NCBI GenBank assembly: GCA_963838375.1
Contig: CAWIQY010000006.1
Span: forward strand, 62,001-126,000
Length of the DNA: 64,000 nucleotides
From: DVED01 sp963838375
Lineage (GTDB): Bacteria; Cyanobacteriota; Cyanobacteriia; Cyanobacteriales; Geitlerinemataceae
Reading direction: 5' to 3'
Every line of letters begins with the position of its first letter. Position 1 is the first letter of the stretch. The position numbers were made by a program, and so were the translations under genes. The notes under the pieces are model-generated. The model was not told the origin of the DNA, did no database searches, and saw only the letters and a list, made by a program, of their open reading frames with translations. Positions 34,044 through 42,557 of this stretch are shown piece after piece.

Positions 34044-34577
34044 TTATGATTGAGATTGCGATTCCGGTTCGATCTCTTCGGTTTCTGTCTCTTCGGTTTG
34101 GGCGGCAGCCTCCTGGGACTCGATCGACGATGAACTGTCACCTCCAGGACGATCGCCAATTAAGGGTAATTCTTGCACGCCAAAAATGGCATCAGGATCG
34201 ACATAAAATTTAAATTCCAGCAAATTTCCAAAAGGATCTTCCAGGAAAAAAGTCAGGTGTTCTAACGGGGTTCCTCCAAATCGACGTTTGGGTTCGGTGT
34301 AGAAGCTTAACCCCTTTTCATGAGAGCGATCGCGCAGGGTTTCCCAATCAGCTTCCTCGGTAAAAATCAAGCCGAAATGTCGGGGATAAATTCCTTTTTG
34401 GGGGACGAGGTTTTCTTCGTCGGTCACGTGGGCGACGAGTTGGTGTCCGTAGAGTTTCAAAATCAGGGCTTCGGGCATTTCTCGTCCGGCTTCGCAACCC
34501 AATCCTTCCACGTAAAAGGCTTTGGTTTGCTCGATGTCGGCGACGGGAAAGGCAAGGTGAAAAATGACAGATTCCAT
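34044..34577 (-). CDS. VOC-family (glyoxalase/dioxygenase fold) protein with acidic tail
   Basis: A 177-residue protein. Residues 1-130 form the two beta-alpha-beta-beta-beta units of the vicinal-oxygen-chelate fold: FHLAFPVADIEQTKAFYVEG with the first metal His, HFGLIFTEEADWETLRDRSH and FFLEDPFGNLLEFKFY with the terminal Glu. The last 45 residues are low-complexity Glu/Ser/Gln-rich. The substrate cannot be deduced. It is convergent with the CcbP-like gene, with an 8-bp gap between stops. Confidence 0.85.
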   Translation of the reverse strand: MESVIFHLAFPVADIEQTKAFYVEGLGCEAGREMPEALILKLYGHQLVAHVTDEENLVPQKGIYPRHFGLIFTEEADWETLRDRSHEKGLSFYTEPKRRFGGTPLEHLTFFLEDPFGNLLEFKFYVDPDAIFGVQELPLIGDRPGGDSSSSIESQEAAAQTEETETEEIEPESQSQS

Positions 34578-34721
34578 GGGTACTCGAGTCTGTGTTATGG
34601 ATTAGGGATCTACACTGGTAAAGTATCCCGTTGCAAAGGAAACGGGATTGTCTCTACTTTTAACCGATCGTACCCAAAACTGCACGTATTTGTCGATCGT
34701 CTTCATCCCCAACAGACTCCT

Positions 34722-35480
34722 ATGGTTCTCCAAATCCAAACCTCACCCACTGTCACCTGGGAACCTCTCCCCGCCGACTTTGTTTTACCCGACGATCCCG
34801 TGGAAAATATTCAACAACCGCCCCTTGCCGCCGCCCTGACAGACGCTCTAGGCGCTGCCGGACGAATTCAACCCGAAATGCTGATTGCCTCCAATTTCGC
34901 CCTGGTAGCCACGGTAAATAAAAGGGTGGTGGTGAAAGCACCGGATTGGCTGTCTGTTCCCCAAGTGCATCCCGTTGCCGAGGGAACAATTCGCCGCAGC
35001 TACACCCCCAACCTGGAAGGCGAACCCGTTGCTGTGGTGATGGAGTTTCTCTCGGAGGAAGACGGTGGCGAACTTTCGGTGCGATCGACTCCGCCTTATG
35101 GGAAACTGTACTTTTACGAGCAAATTTTGAAGGTTCCGACTTATGTCACTTACGATCCTTACGAGCCGAGTTTGGAAGTGCGGTGTTTGCAAAATGGACG
35201 TTATGTGTTGCAGGAAGAGGATGAACAAAAACGCTTCCTAATTCCAGAGTTAGGCTTATTTCTGGGCATCTGGAACGGCGAACGACTGGCGCAAACTGCA
35301 AATTGGCTGCGATGGTGGGATGCCACCGGAAACCTGCTGTTGTGGAGTTCGGAACAGGCTCAGCAGGAGCGCCAACGTGCCGAACAAGAGCGCCAACGTG
35401 CCGAACAGGAAAAACAGCGTGCAGAGGTTTTAGCTGCCAAATTACGGGAGTTAGGGGTCGATCCTGATACTCTATCTTGA
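34722..35480 (+). CDS. Uma2 family (DUF820) endonuclease-like protein with coiled-coil tail
   Basis: A 252-residue protein from ATG 34722 (MVLQIQTSPTVTWEPLPADF); a longer in-frame opening to 34320 runs antisense to the VOC gene and is rejected. The core has VVVKAPDWLSVP and AVVMEFLS, placing the Asp and Glu of the PD-(D/E)XK-like active site, then PTYVTYDPYEPSLEV. The tail is a coiled coil built from three copies of a (RQ)RAEQE(R/K)Q unit. The family is hugely expanded in cyanobacteria, with unknown biological role. Two more members are at 56.9-57.5 and 62.1-62.7 kb. Confidence 0.88.
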   Translation: MVLQIQTSPTVTWEPLPADFVLPDDPVENIQQPPLAAALTDALGAAGRIQPEMLIASNFALVATVNKRVVVKAPDWLSVPQVHPVAEGTIRRSYTPNLEGEPVAVVMEFLSEEDGGELSVRSTPPYGKLYFYEQILKVPTYVTYDPYEPSLEVRCLQNGRYVLQEEDEQKRFLIPELGLFLGIWNGERLAQTANWLRWWDATGNLLLWSSEQAQQERQRAEQERQRAEQEKQRAEVLAAKLRELGVDPDTLS

Positions 35481-35560
35481 AGGTTACAAAACGTCTTTTA
35501 AATCAGGGAAGTTTTGTTGAAGTTAAGGGATTCGATCGGTTTCCAGGAGTTCCATAGATC

Positions 35561-35675
35561 GCCGGGAACTTAAGTTCCCGGCTAATAGCTGAAGTCCGCG
35601 CTTTGTGGACTCTAATTTTTCTCCAGTCATCTTTAGATGACTTTAGCTATTAGCCTTGGGTTTGAACCCAAGGCG
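35561..35675. repeat. composite palindromic repeat, copy 2
   Basis: The palindromes are GCCGGGAACTTAAGTTCCCGGC (35561-35582), AGTCC...GGACT (about 35593-35611), AGTCATCTTTAGATGACT (35625-35642) and GCCTTGGG...CCCAAGGC (35653-35674). They are linked by CTAATAGCT and TAGCTATTAG. The order, linkers and the GGCGGGTTGGG flank match the copy at 18764-18893, in the opposite sense. Confidence 0.75.
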
Positions 35676-35703
35676 GGTTGGGGAAATGATGCCAAATATT
35701 AAC

Positions 35704-35793
35704 AGGACTTACGCAATGACGCTACTGGTGGTGGCGATGGTGCGTTACGCTGCGCGCTTCACACCCTACAGATACGGGTTTTGCGTAAGTCCT
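35704..35793. mobile_element. 90-bp MITE-like element with 13-bp terminal inverted repeats
   Basis: Perfect 13-bp ends AGGACTTACGCAA (35704-35716) and TTGCGTAAGTCCT (35781-35793) enclose a core that contains a variant of the GGTGCGTT...CACCCTAC repeat. The end sequence resembles terminal repeats I associate with cyanobacterial insertion sequences, so this is probably a non-autonomous remnant. No clear target-site duplication is visible. Confidence 0.65.
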
Positions 35794-35825
35794 AATTAAA
35801 GTTTCAACTTAACTTAAGTCAAAAC

Positions 35826-36056
35826 TTATCGATCTGCTTTAAAAGCTTCATGTGCCTTACGAGCACCGAAGTAAAACAAACCGGCAACAGCAACGACACC
35901 TGCAACAGGAAGTGCAACCGTTGTTGTCGTCGCAAAACCAAGCATTCCTAGGATTCCCGGTGCAGAAGTTGTAACTGTCGCCACTGTTACTGAACCTGTT
36001 CCAGCCGATGCAGCAGCACCTGCGATCGCACCAATAACTTTTGCATTATTAGACAT
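35826..36056 (-). CDS. small Gly/Ala-rich membrane protein
   Basis: A 76-residue protein (MSNNAKVIGAIAGAAASAGT) rich in Gly, Ala, Thr and Val, with two hydrophobic segments (about 8-42 and 44-64) and a basic C-terminus (YFGARKAHEAFKADR). A Shine-Dalgarno-like AAGAGAA precedes the ATG. It is the third gene of a minus-strand group with the HNH nuclease (50-bp gap) and a larger Gly-rich membrane protein, which it resembles in composition and end. No function is recognised; a pore or holin-like role is only a guess. Confidence 0.7.
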   Translation of the reverse strand: MSNNAKVIGAIAGAAASAGTGSVTVATVTTSAPGILGMLGFATTTTVALPVAGVVAVAGLFYFGARKAHEAFKADR

Positions 36057-36106
36057 AATTTTTCTCTTGAGTCTGGAATGACTAAAAATATGAATTCTTG
36101 AGTTTC

Positions 36107-36481
36107 TTAGCTCAATTTTCGAGATCCCTTACCTCGGTTGCAGTCAAAACAGAGGGTTTGTAGGTTGCTAAGGTCGTTACTTCCTCCTTTGGAAAAGGGA
36201 ATAATGTGGTCAACTTCTAACTCAACTTGTTGAGAAGTTCGACCGCAAAAGACACAGCGATAGCGGTCTCGAGTTAGCACGGAAACTCGATCGGATGAGG
36301 AAATATAACGCGATCGTTTTTGCGGATTAGACTGTGGTTTCGAGAGTGTTTGACGAGTTGCCGCACTTTTAGATTTCGGTTTGACGGGTTGAGAATTTTG
36401 TTGAGTATTGGCTTGTTTAATCCAATCTCGAACCCAACCACGAACAAGTTTCTGGATAGGATTGGGAGAGGGTTTTGTCAT
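36107..36481 (-). CDS. HNH endonuclease
   Basis: A 124-residue basic protein from ATG 36481 (MTKPSPNPIQKLVRGWVRDW); the longer in-frame opening upstream lies antisense-like within the neighbouring gene and is rejected. The C-terminal half is a classic HNH domain: VLTRDRYRCVFCGRTSQQ, LEVDHIIPFSKGGSNDLSN and LQTLCFDCNRGKG. Two CxxC pairs bind zinc, and the D-H plus N residues form the active site. The N-terminal half is a low-complexity Ser/Lys/Gln linker. The start lies 5 bp after the stop of the upstream Gly-rich protein, suggesting translational coupling. It could be a homing, defence or repair nuclease. Confidence 0.88.
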   Translation of the reverse strand: MTKPSPNPIQKLVRGWVRDWIKQANTQQNSQPVKPKSKSAATRQTLSKPQSNPQKRSRYISSSDRVSVLTRDRYRCVFCGRTSQQVELEVDHIIPFSKGGSNDLSNLQTLCFDCNRGKGSRKLS

Positions 36482-36486
36482 AAATT

Positions 36487-36888
36487 TTAGTGTCCCAATA
36501 ACTTTTTCCAACCATATCCAGCCAGTCCGACAACGGCTCCAGCCGCCGCGACGGGAGCCATACCAATGCCAATCGCCGTTCCAGCCACAGCCAATCCCAT
36601 ACCCCCAACCACCGCCGAAACACCAGCACCGCAAATCGTGCCTGCCACCACAGCACCGATGGCGTCAGCATCTCCTTCCTCAATGGCTGTTTTCGCGCCA
36701 TACACAGCCGAACCAACCACAGCACCTGCTGCCGCCACGGGAGCAGCGGTCATTCCGATTCCTGTTCCACCGACTAGTAATCCCATACCGCCAACGGTTG
36801 CAGCCACTCCTGCACCTGCCGCCGTTCCTCCAGCTAAAAATGCTGCACCTTCAGCTAGATTTTCCTCATTTTTCGGGTGTTGACTCAT
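36487..36888 (-). CDS. Gly-zipper membrane protein with internal duplication
   Basis: A 133-residue protein (MSQHPKNEENLAEGAAFLAG) that is almost entirely Gly/Ala/Val after residue 12. Two copies of the same roughly 35-residue block are visible, each with GGMGLxVxGTxIG and APVAAAGAVVG, separated by the acidic TAIEEGDADAIG. This suggests four packed helices in two hairpins, a Gly-zipper arrangement. A strong Shine-Dalgarno (GGAG) precedes the ATG at 36888. It leads the three-gene group with the HNH nuclease. I do not recognise a characterised family. Confidence 0.75.
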   Translation of the reverse strand: MSQHPKNEENLAEGAAFLAGGTAAGAGVAATVGGMGLLVGGTGIGMTAAPVAAAGAVVGSAVYGAKTAIEEGDADAIGAVVAGTICGAGVSAVVGGMGLAVAGTAIGIGMAPVAAAGAVVGLAGYGWKKLLGH

Positions 36889-37124
36889 ATTAATTCTCCT
36901 GAATTCCTTATCTCAAAGATATCTCTAGAACTGATTCATCTTTTCTAAAAAAAGAACCCTTCGTCAATTCTTCACAGTCAGTTTAAGACTCAATTGGCTG
37001 GCAAACTCTCAATCTGTAGCCATCTCAGTGATTTTATATCGGTCAGAATGCTTAAAACTTTCTTTACAGAACTACTAGATTTTCCGATCGGCAATACGAT
37101 CGAAATAGAAACTCGCGATCGCTT

Positions 37125-37903
37125 ATGATATCTTTCCTGTCTTCTCTTAACCCCTGGATATTAGCCGTCGGCTTAAATACCCTACTCCTCGGTATTGCTT
37201 TTCTTTTACCCAAAAAATTACTAACTCCGGCGGGATACATTGCACGCTTGGATTTTGGGGGTCTTAATTTGGGGATGTTTGGGATGGCGAGGCTACGTTT
37301 TGGTGATGTTTTATTTCTTAGTGGGATCGGGAGTGACGCGCATTGGCAAGGCACAGAAGGAAGCAGAAGGCATTGCGGAGAAGCGTGGCGGGGCTGGGTC
37401 CGGAAAATGTTTGGGGTTCGGCGCTGACGGCAACAGTTTGCGCGTTGGGAGTTTGGACGATCGAAACTTTCCAGATTTCCAGTTTTCCGATAGAGTTTTT
37501 GTTACTTGGTTATGTTGCCAGTTTCGCCACAAAACTTTCGGATACTTCGGCGAGCGAAGTAGGAAAAGCCTATGGAAAACGCACGTTTTTAATTACGACG
37601 TTGCAACCCGTTTCTCGAGGAACAGAAGGGGCAGTGAGTCTGGAGGGAACCTTAGCTGGAATTGTGGCTTCTGTGGCGATCGCTCTTCTGGGTTGGGGTC
37701 TTGGATTAATCGATGAAATCGGCATTTTACTATGTATTCTTTCCGCATTTGTAGCCACGAATTTAGAGAGCGTCATTGGGGCAACGTTGCAATCTGATTT
37801 TGATTGGTTAACCAATGAAGTGGTGAATATTTTAAATACGACTATTGGGGCGATCGTGGCAATTTTATTAGCTTTTGCGATTAGCGTTTCGCTTTCAACA
37901 TGA
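37125..37903 (+). pseudogene. DUF92 (TIGR00297, VTE6-like) membrane protein, two frameshifts
   Basis: The gene reads in three frames. MISFLSSLNPWILAVGLNTL (ATG 37125) runs to about 37232. HAWILGVLIWGCLGWRGYVL through GSGVTRIGKAQKEAEGI continues in a second frame to about 37395. GPENVWGSALTATVCALGVW to the end at 37903 lies in a third and contains the family hallmark KLSDTSASEVGKAYGKRTFL, then LEGTLAG. Removing one base at each junction, the second in a GGG run, restores about 258 residues with seven helices. The plant homologue VTE6 is a phytyl-phosphate kinase of the tocopherol pathway, so a similar role is plausible. Two breaks in one gene also allow genuine decay. Confidence 0.8.
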
Positions 37904-38024
37904 AATGTAACCAGACGGAAAAAATCGCGACAAACTTAATATTTTTAAGTTAATACTTTTAAGTGGAGTTCGATCGCCTATTCTCCCTAAAATTTGATGT
38001 ATCGCTCAGCATCCTTCAACCTCA

Positions 38025-38130
38025 TTTACTTATTACTTATTACTTATTACTTATTACTTATTACTTATTACCTATTACCTATTACCTATTACCTATTACC
38101 TATTACCTATTAACTATTAACTATTACTTA
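38025..38130. repeat. heptanucleotide tandem array (TTACTTA / TTACCTA)
   Basis: About fifteen heptamers on the plus strand: first TTACTTA, then TTACCTA, then TTAACTA. The array overlaps the 3' end of the minus-strand kinase gene, whose final codons (SNS and stop) are made of repeat sequence. Arrays of this kind are known in cyanobacteria as short tandemly repeated repetitive sequences. Confidence 0.9.
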
Positions 38131-39289
38131 GCGGCAAAATAACCGTAAATATCGTCCCCACACCCACTTCACTTTCCACAGAAATTGTCCCTCCGTGGGT
38201 TTCCGTACACTTTTTAGCGATCGCCAATCCCAGTCCCGTACCGGGGATTTCATCCACATTGCTAGCGCGATAAAAAGGTTGGAAGAGTTGCGGTAATTCT
38301 GATTGAGGAATGCCAATTCCCCAATCTTTAATTTTGAAGACAACCTCGCGCTCTTTCCCAATCAATTCAAATTCAACTTGGCGACCTACGGGTGAATACT
38401 TAATCGCATTCATCAGCAAATTACCTAAAATATGGTGCAGTAAACTTTCATCCCACAATCCGACAATTTCATCTGCCTTCGTCACCAAAATTAACGGGTG
38501 TTGTCGTCCTAAACCAAGTTGAAAATTTTCCACCAGTTGCCGACAAAATGCCACCAAATCGATCGAACGAAATTGACATTCCAGTTTTCCCGAATCGGAT
38601 TGACTCATCAATGACACCTCATCTAAAAGTTGTGCCATATTTTTTATTGCCGATTGCATCAAGCCGAAATGCTTGAGTTTTTTTTCTTCGGTCAATCGAT
38701 CTCCACTAGATTGCAGCAAACCCGAACAGAGTAAAATCGTATTCATGGGATTGCGAAAATCGTGAGCAATCGTAGACACAAATTCCGATTTGAGCTGGTT
38801 GAGTTCTTGAGCTCTCGATAACTCCGCCATTCGTTCTTGATTTTCCAACGCTAATGCTTCGTTGACTTCTTGCAAAGTTTTCGCGGCTTGTTTGCGTTCG
38901 ATCGCATAGCATACAGAACGCACTAGCAACTCAGGATTCACCTGTCGTTTGACGAGATAATCCTGAGCACCGAGTCGTACCGCTTCGATCGCCAATGTGT
39001 CATCATTAGTATTGGTGAGAACGACAATAGGTAGATTGGGTGCTTGCCGCATCAAAGGTTCCAGCGATGTCAATCCTTGGCTGTCCGGTAAGGTCAAATC
39101 CAGTAAAATAACATCGAAAGGATGCGCCGCCTCCCGGTCTTTTTCCAGTTCCTCGATGGCGTTTGCCAATCGCTGGACGTGTACTAGGTGGAACTCTTGG
39201 GACTTGGCAATTTTCAAAAACTCCTGTAACAGTCTGGCAAACGACAGACTGTCCTCAATCAACAAAACTTTGACTGAGTTAGCCGACAT
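38117..39289 (-). CDS. response regulator-histidine kinase fusion
   Basis: A 390-residue soluble protein. Residues 5-125 form a receiver domain with the phospho-acceptor in VILLDLTLPDSQG and the conserved Lys in DYLVKRQ. A short coiled coil then leads to a HisKA domain with H-box STIAHDFRNPMNTI and an HATPase domain with N-box HHILGNLLMNAIKYSP, DWGIGIP and GTGLGLAIAKK. The receiver-before-kinase order suggests it is tuned by another kinase. It follows rcp1 and cph1 on the same strand and could extend that light-signalling pathway. The last codons come from the heptamer array. Confidence 0.88.
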   Translation of the reverse strand: MSANSVKVLLIEDSLSFARLLQEFLKIAKSQEFHLVHVQRLANAIEELEKDREAAHPFDVILLDLTLPDSQGLTSLEPLMRQAPNLPIVVLTNTNDDTLAIEAVRLGAQDYLVKRQVNPELLVRSVCYAIERKQAAKTLQEVNEALALENQERMAELSRAQELNQLKSEFVSTIAHDFRNPMNTILLCSGLLQSSGDRLTEEKKLKHFGLMQSAIKNMAQLLDEVSLMSQSDSGKLECQFRSIDLVAFCRQLVENFQLGLGRQHPLILVTKADEIVGLWDESLLHHILGNLLMNAIKYSPVGRQVEFELIGKEREVVFKIKDWGIGIPQSELPQLFQPFYRASNVDEIPGTGLGLAIAKKCTETHGGTISVESEVGVGTIFTVILPLSNS

Positions 39290-39411
39290 AGCGTTCTAGT
39301 TTCCTCTCTTTTCGCTCCTCTATCTTAAACGGAGAGAAGGAAAAGTCCAGAGAGTATAAATGCACAATCTAAACTTTTCTCCCTAGACTTCCTCTGTTCC
39401 ATCAATCTGCT

Positions 39412-39846
39412 TTAACCCCACGGTAAAGTTGCCGTAGACAACCAAAACTCCTCAATTCCCTTGACGATTTTAAAAAGTTCGCTCAGGTTGCGAGATTTGG
39501 TAATGTAGCAATTCACGTGTAGGTCGTAGCTGTGGAAAATGTCTTCTTCATTGCGAGAAGTGGTCAGCACGACTACTGGAATGCGCTTAAGATTGGGATC
39601 GGCTTTAATTTCTGCGAGAACTTCACGACCGTCTTTTCTCGGCAAGTTTAAATCTAACACGATTAAATCGGGTCTCGGCGCTTCGGCATATTCCCCCTCT
39701 TGGCGCAAAAATGTCATAGCATCCATACCGTTCCTCACCGTTAAAACTTGGTGCGGTACGGTGCTGGTTTTCAACGCTTCTTGGATCAGACGGATATCGG
39801 CTTTATTATCCTCAACCAGCAAAAGGGTTTTGAGTCTTTCGTCCAT
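39412..39846 (-). CDS. rcp1: Rcp1-type phytochrome response regulator
   Basis: A 144-residue single-domain receiver: LLLVEDNKADIRLIQEAL with the acidic pocket, LIVLDLNLPRKDGREVL with the phospho-Asp, VVVLTTSRNEEDI and NCYITKSRNL with the Lys. Length and the C-terminal extension (GIEEFWLSTATLP) match Rcp1, the partner of cyanobacterial phytochrome Cph1. Its start overlaps the end of cph1 by 35 bp, so the two are translationally linked. It would receive phosphate from Cph1 in a light-dependent way; no output domain is attached. Confidence 0.93.
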   Translation of the reverse strand: MDERLKTLLLVEDNKADIRLIQEALKTSTVPHQVLTVRNGMDAMTFLRQEGEYAEAPRPDLIVLDLNLPRKDGREVLAEIKADPNLKRIPVVVLTTSRNEEDIFHSYDLHVNCYITKSRNLSELFKIVKGIEEFWLSTATLPWG

Positions 39847-42109
39847 TTCTGAGATCGCGATCGCGCCCTCCTGCGGGAATGGTAAAGTAAAATGTCGAAC
39901 CTTCGTTCACCTGGGATTCTACCCAAATCCGACCTCGATGGCACTCAACAATTTTCTTACAAATTGCTAAACCCATCCCGGTGCCGGGGTATTCGTCCCG
40001 CGTGTGTAAGCGTTGGAAAATCACAAAAATGCGATCGCTAAATTGGGGATCGATACCGATACCATTATCCCGCACCCAGAACAACCATTCGTCTTCCAGT
40101 CGCGACGCGCCGACATGAATTTCTAAGGGTCGTTGACTGCGAAACTTGATAGCGTTACCAATCAGATTTTGGAACAACTGCATCAGTTGAGTGGGATCGG
40201 CTGTCACCGTCGGCAAGGCATCGCGGGTCATCGTTGCTTTGTTCTCGGCGATGCGTCCCCGCAAGCTAGATAAAGCTCGATCGATTGCTTTTTCGGCTTC
40301 CACAATCTCGAACTCAATCCCTTGCAAATCGACTTTGGAATATGCCAATACATCATCGATCAGGGTTTGCATTAAGCTGACCCCTTCCACCGCAAAGTTG
40401 ATAAACTCCGAAGCATCTTCATCCAGTGCTTCCCGGTAGCGCATCTCCAACAATTGTACGTAGTTTGCCACCTGATTCAGGGGTTCTTGTAAATCGTGAG
40501 ATGCAACGTAAGCAAACTTTTTCAACTCGGCATTCGATCGGGCTAAATCTTGCGCCAATTGCGCTAGTTCATCAGCTTGTCGCAAGACGATGTTCACGAT
40601 CGCTTTCCGCAATTCTAGCGCCGCTTTCACTTCCACTGGTTTCCACGGCAACGAAGTCAAACTCACGGTTTCTTTCCACTTCTCGAAAGATTTACGCGGG
40701 CACAAACGCAGACTTCCTTCTAGGTTATTCACCTCAAACGCACGATTGGGATCGCCCCCCCAGTTCACCGTTTGAATCACTTCCGGTCGGAACCAAAGTA
40801 CGTAATTTCGCTGAGAAATGGGAATCGCCAGCAATCCACTGGCAACATTTTTGAAGTTGCTAGAATCGGGATAAATTTGAGGTAGAGAATCCGTATAGAA
40901 TACCTCAGCTTTAACGTTCTTTTTCAACCATTGCACTAAAAAGTTTAGGTCTTCTTCTTTAGGGGTTTCGCCCAGAATAGTCCAAGTGTCACCGAAACAA
41001 ACAGCAGCCCCGCTAGCGCTGGCTAAATCCAACAAGTTTGGCTGATACTTGACCAATCCTTCAATGAAGTTTCCTTCTTGGGACATCGAGTCGATTAAAG
41101 CGGACTGCACCTGTGCCAACTTCATGCGATAGTCATAATCTTCTGTTTCTTCTCGCATGGAAATTTCGGAAAAGATCACCCGTCCCAGAAATTCGCAAGC
41201 TTTCCTCAATTCATAAGAAACGTATTTCGGGGTTTTATGGTGGCAAGCAATCAATCCCCAGAGTTTTTTATCTTTAATCAAAGAAATGGTTAAAGATGCC
41301 CCGACGCCCATATTATAGAGATACTCAATATGGCAGCCAGAGGCGCTACGCAAAATAGAGTGGGTGAGATCTACCGAATTTTGTGTGAGTGAATTTTTCA
41401 GGGGAAAAAGTTCGACAGAACCCGCACGAGTATCTGGAATCAGTCGAATCCAATTTGCCGTAAATAATTGTCGCGCGGGCTTGGGAATATCGGATTCGGG
41501 ATAGTGCAAACCTAAGTAAGGTTCGAGTTCCTCGAGTTTCTCTTCGGCAAGTACCGAACCATGTCCGTCTTCGTCGAATTTGTAGAGCATCACCCGATCG
41601 AATCCGGTGACTTTTCGGACTTCATGGACGATGATTTGACAGAATTCACTGAGGTTAGCAGTCGCTTCGAGTTGGCTAATGGAAGCTCGAGCCAGATGAT
41701 AGAAACTCAAAAAAGGAATGCTTTCAGGATCGACGGCGGGTTCCAGTTCCAGAATCAACAAGTTGTCTGAGTTGCGGTGAAAAACCCCATCAAAAATAGC
41801 ATAATCATCTCCCGCTCTTCTGAACCAAATTTTTGTGGGGTTGATGAAATCTAATGTTTCTTCTGCCAGTCCCGATCGAATTTTATCCAGTTGAAAAGAA
41901 TCGAGAAAATCATCCAACGGTCGATTGATAACATTTTCGGGACTGACGCCAAAAACGGATTGTGTATTGCTGCTAACTTGTAAAATATTCAGTTCGGGTT
42001 CTTGCAGCACCAACAGAATGCCATGAGGCTGAATTTGACCGGAAACGTGTATGGGTGCTTCTTTCAGGCTGGTAAGACTGGCACTTTGAACTCGGAGATC
42101 GATAGACAT
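39812..42109 (-). CDS. cph1: Cph1-type phytochrome histidine kinase
   Basis: A 765-residue red/far-red photoreceptor with PAS-GAF-PHY-HisKA-HATPase order. From the ATG at 42109 the bilin-binding Cys is Cys259 followed by His260 (RSASGCHIEYLYNMG), and the PESDIP motif gives Asp207, the same numbering as Synechocystis Cph1. The linear tetrapyrrole is therefore expected to be phycocyanobilin on the GAF Cys. The tongue contains WFRPEV, the kinase H-box is YVASHDLQEPLNQ, and HATPase motifs LIGNAIKFRS, DNGIGID and GTGMGLAIC are present. A GTG three bases upstream is a possible alternative start. It forms an operon with rcp1. Confidence 0.95.
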   Translation of the reverse strand: MSIDLRVQSASLTSLKEAPIHVSGQIQPHGILLVLQEPELNILQVSSNTQSVFGVSPENVINRPLDDFLDSFQLDKIRSGLAEETLDFINPTKIWFRRAGDDYAIFDGVFHRNSDNLLILELEPAVDPESIPFLSFYHLARASISQLEATANLSEFCQIIVHEVRKVTGFDRVMLYKFDEDGHGSVLAEEKLEELEPYLGLHYPESDIPKPARQLFTANWIRLIPDTRAGSVELFPLKNSLTQNSVDLTHSILRSASGCHIEYLYNMGVGASLTISLIKDKKLWGLIACHHKTPKYVSYELRKACEFLGRVIFSEISMREETEDYDYRMKLAQVQSALIDSMSQEGNFIEGLVKYQPNLLDLASASGAAVCFGDTWTILGETPKEEDLNFLVQWLKKNVKAEVFYTDSLPQIYPDSSNFKNVASGLLAIPISQRNYVLWFRPEVIQTVNWGGDPNRAFEVNNLEGSLRLCPRKSFEKWKETVSLTSLPWKPVEVKAALELRKAIVNIVLRQADELAQLAQDLARSNAELKKFAYVASHDLQEPLNQVANYVQLLEMRYREALDEDASEFINFAVEGVSLMQTLIDDVLAYSKVDLQGIEFEIVEAEKAIDRALSSLRGRIAENKATMTRDALPTVTADPTQLMQLFQNLIGNAIKFRSQRPLEIHVGASRLEDEWLFWVRDNGIGIDPQFSDRIFVIFQRLHTRDEYPGTGMGLAICKKIVECHRGRIWVESQVNEGSTFYFTIPAGGRDRDLRNGRKTQNPFAG

Positions 42110-42557
42110 CACAATTTTCCTCTGTTACACGGCACTTTAAATCTTCCACGACATGGATAAGCAACTCACTCTTATTTCAAAGGCTATCCAATTTAAAAAC
42201 CGCTTTTGGATCTTTTGGCAATGGACAAGCACTAGTCTGATTGAAACAGACGCGACTTATCTCATTTTTAATGACTGAAACTTAACCTTTTTTTGTGAAG
42301 AGCCTAAATAATTTGAGACTAGCGATTATAGAACATTTTCGTCGTGGCTAGCAGTGTTTTTTCTAATCTGGCAGATTTATTATATCATGATACTTCCTGT
42401 TTCCGGGTCGGACAACCTCTTACAAATGAAGTAGTTTTATTGCAATAAGCTAAGTGTTTGTAACAAATTGAAACAAATTCGTTTTATTGTGTCTGAATCT
42501 TTTCTGCTTTCTAAGATATAAAATAAAGTCAGAGACAAAAACGTTCTTTAATGTTGT
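42110..42557. other. gene-free region upstream of cph1
   Basis: About 450 bp of AT-rich DNA upstream of cph1 and downstream of the PMT gene on the same strand. I see no gene, repeat or terminator with confidence. The cph1 promoter must lie here. Confidence 0.4.

Larger units (their letters stand above)
35481..35825. other. gene-free region with two repeat elements
   Basis: About 345 bp with no gene, filled largely by the palindrome element (35561-35675) and a 90-bp inverted-repeat element (35704-35793), both listed separately. Confidence 0.6.

Noticed and set aside
34320..34721. Long in-frame extension upstream of the Uma2 gene
   Set aside because: It lies antisense to the VOC gene, and Uma2-like sequence begins only after ATG 34722.
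36482..36634. N-terminal extension of the HNH gene
   Set aside because: This is the out-of-frame shadow of the Gly-rich protein gene; the Trp/Gly-rich composition is an artefact of reading its codons out of frame.
38025..38130. Regular tandem repeats as a CRISPR candidate
   Set aside because: The units are 7 bp with no spacers; these are heptanucleotide tandem repeats.
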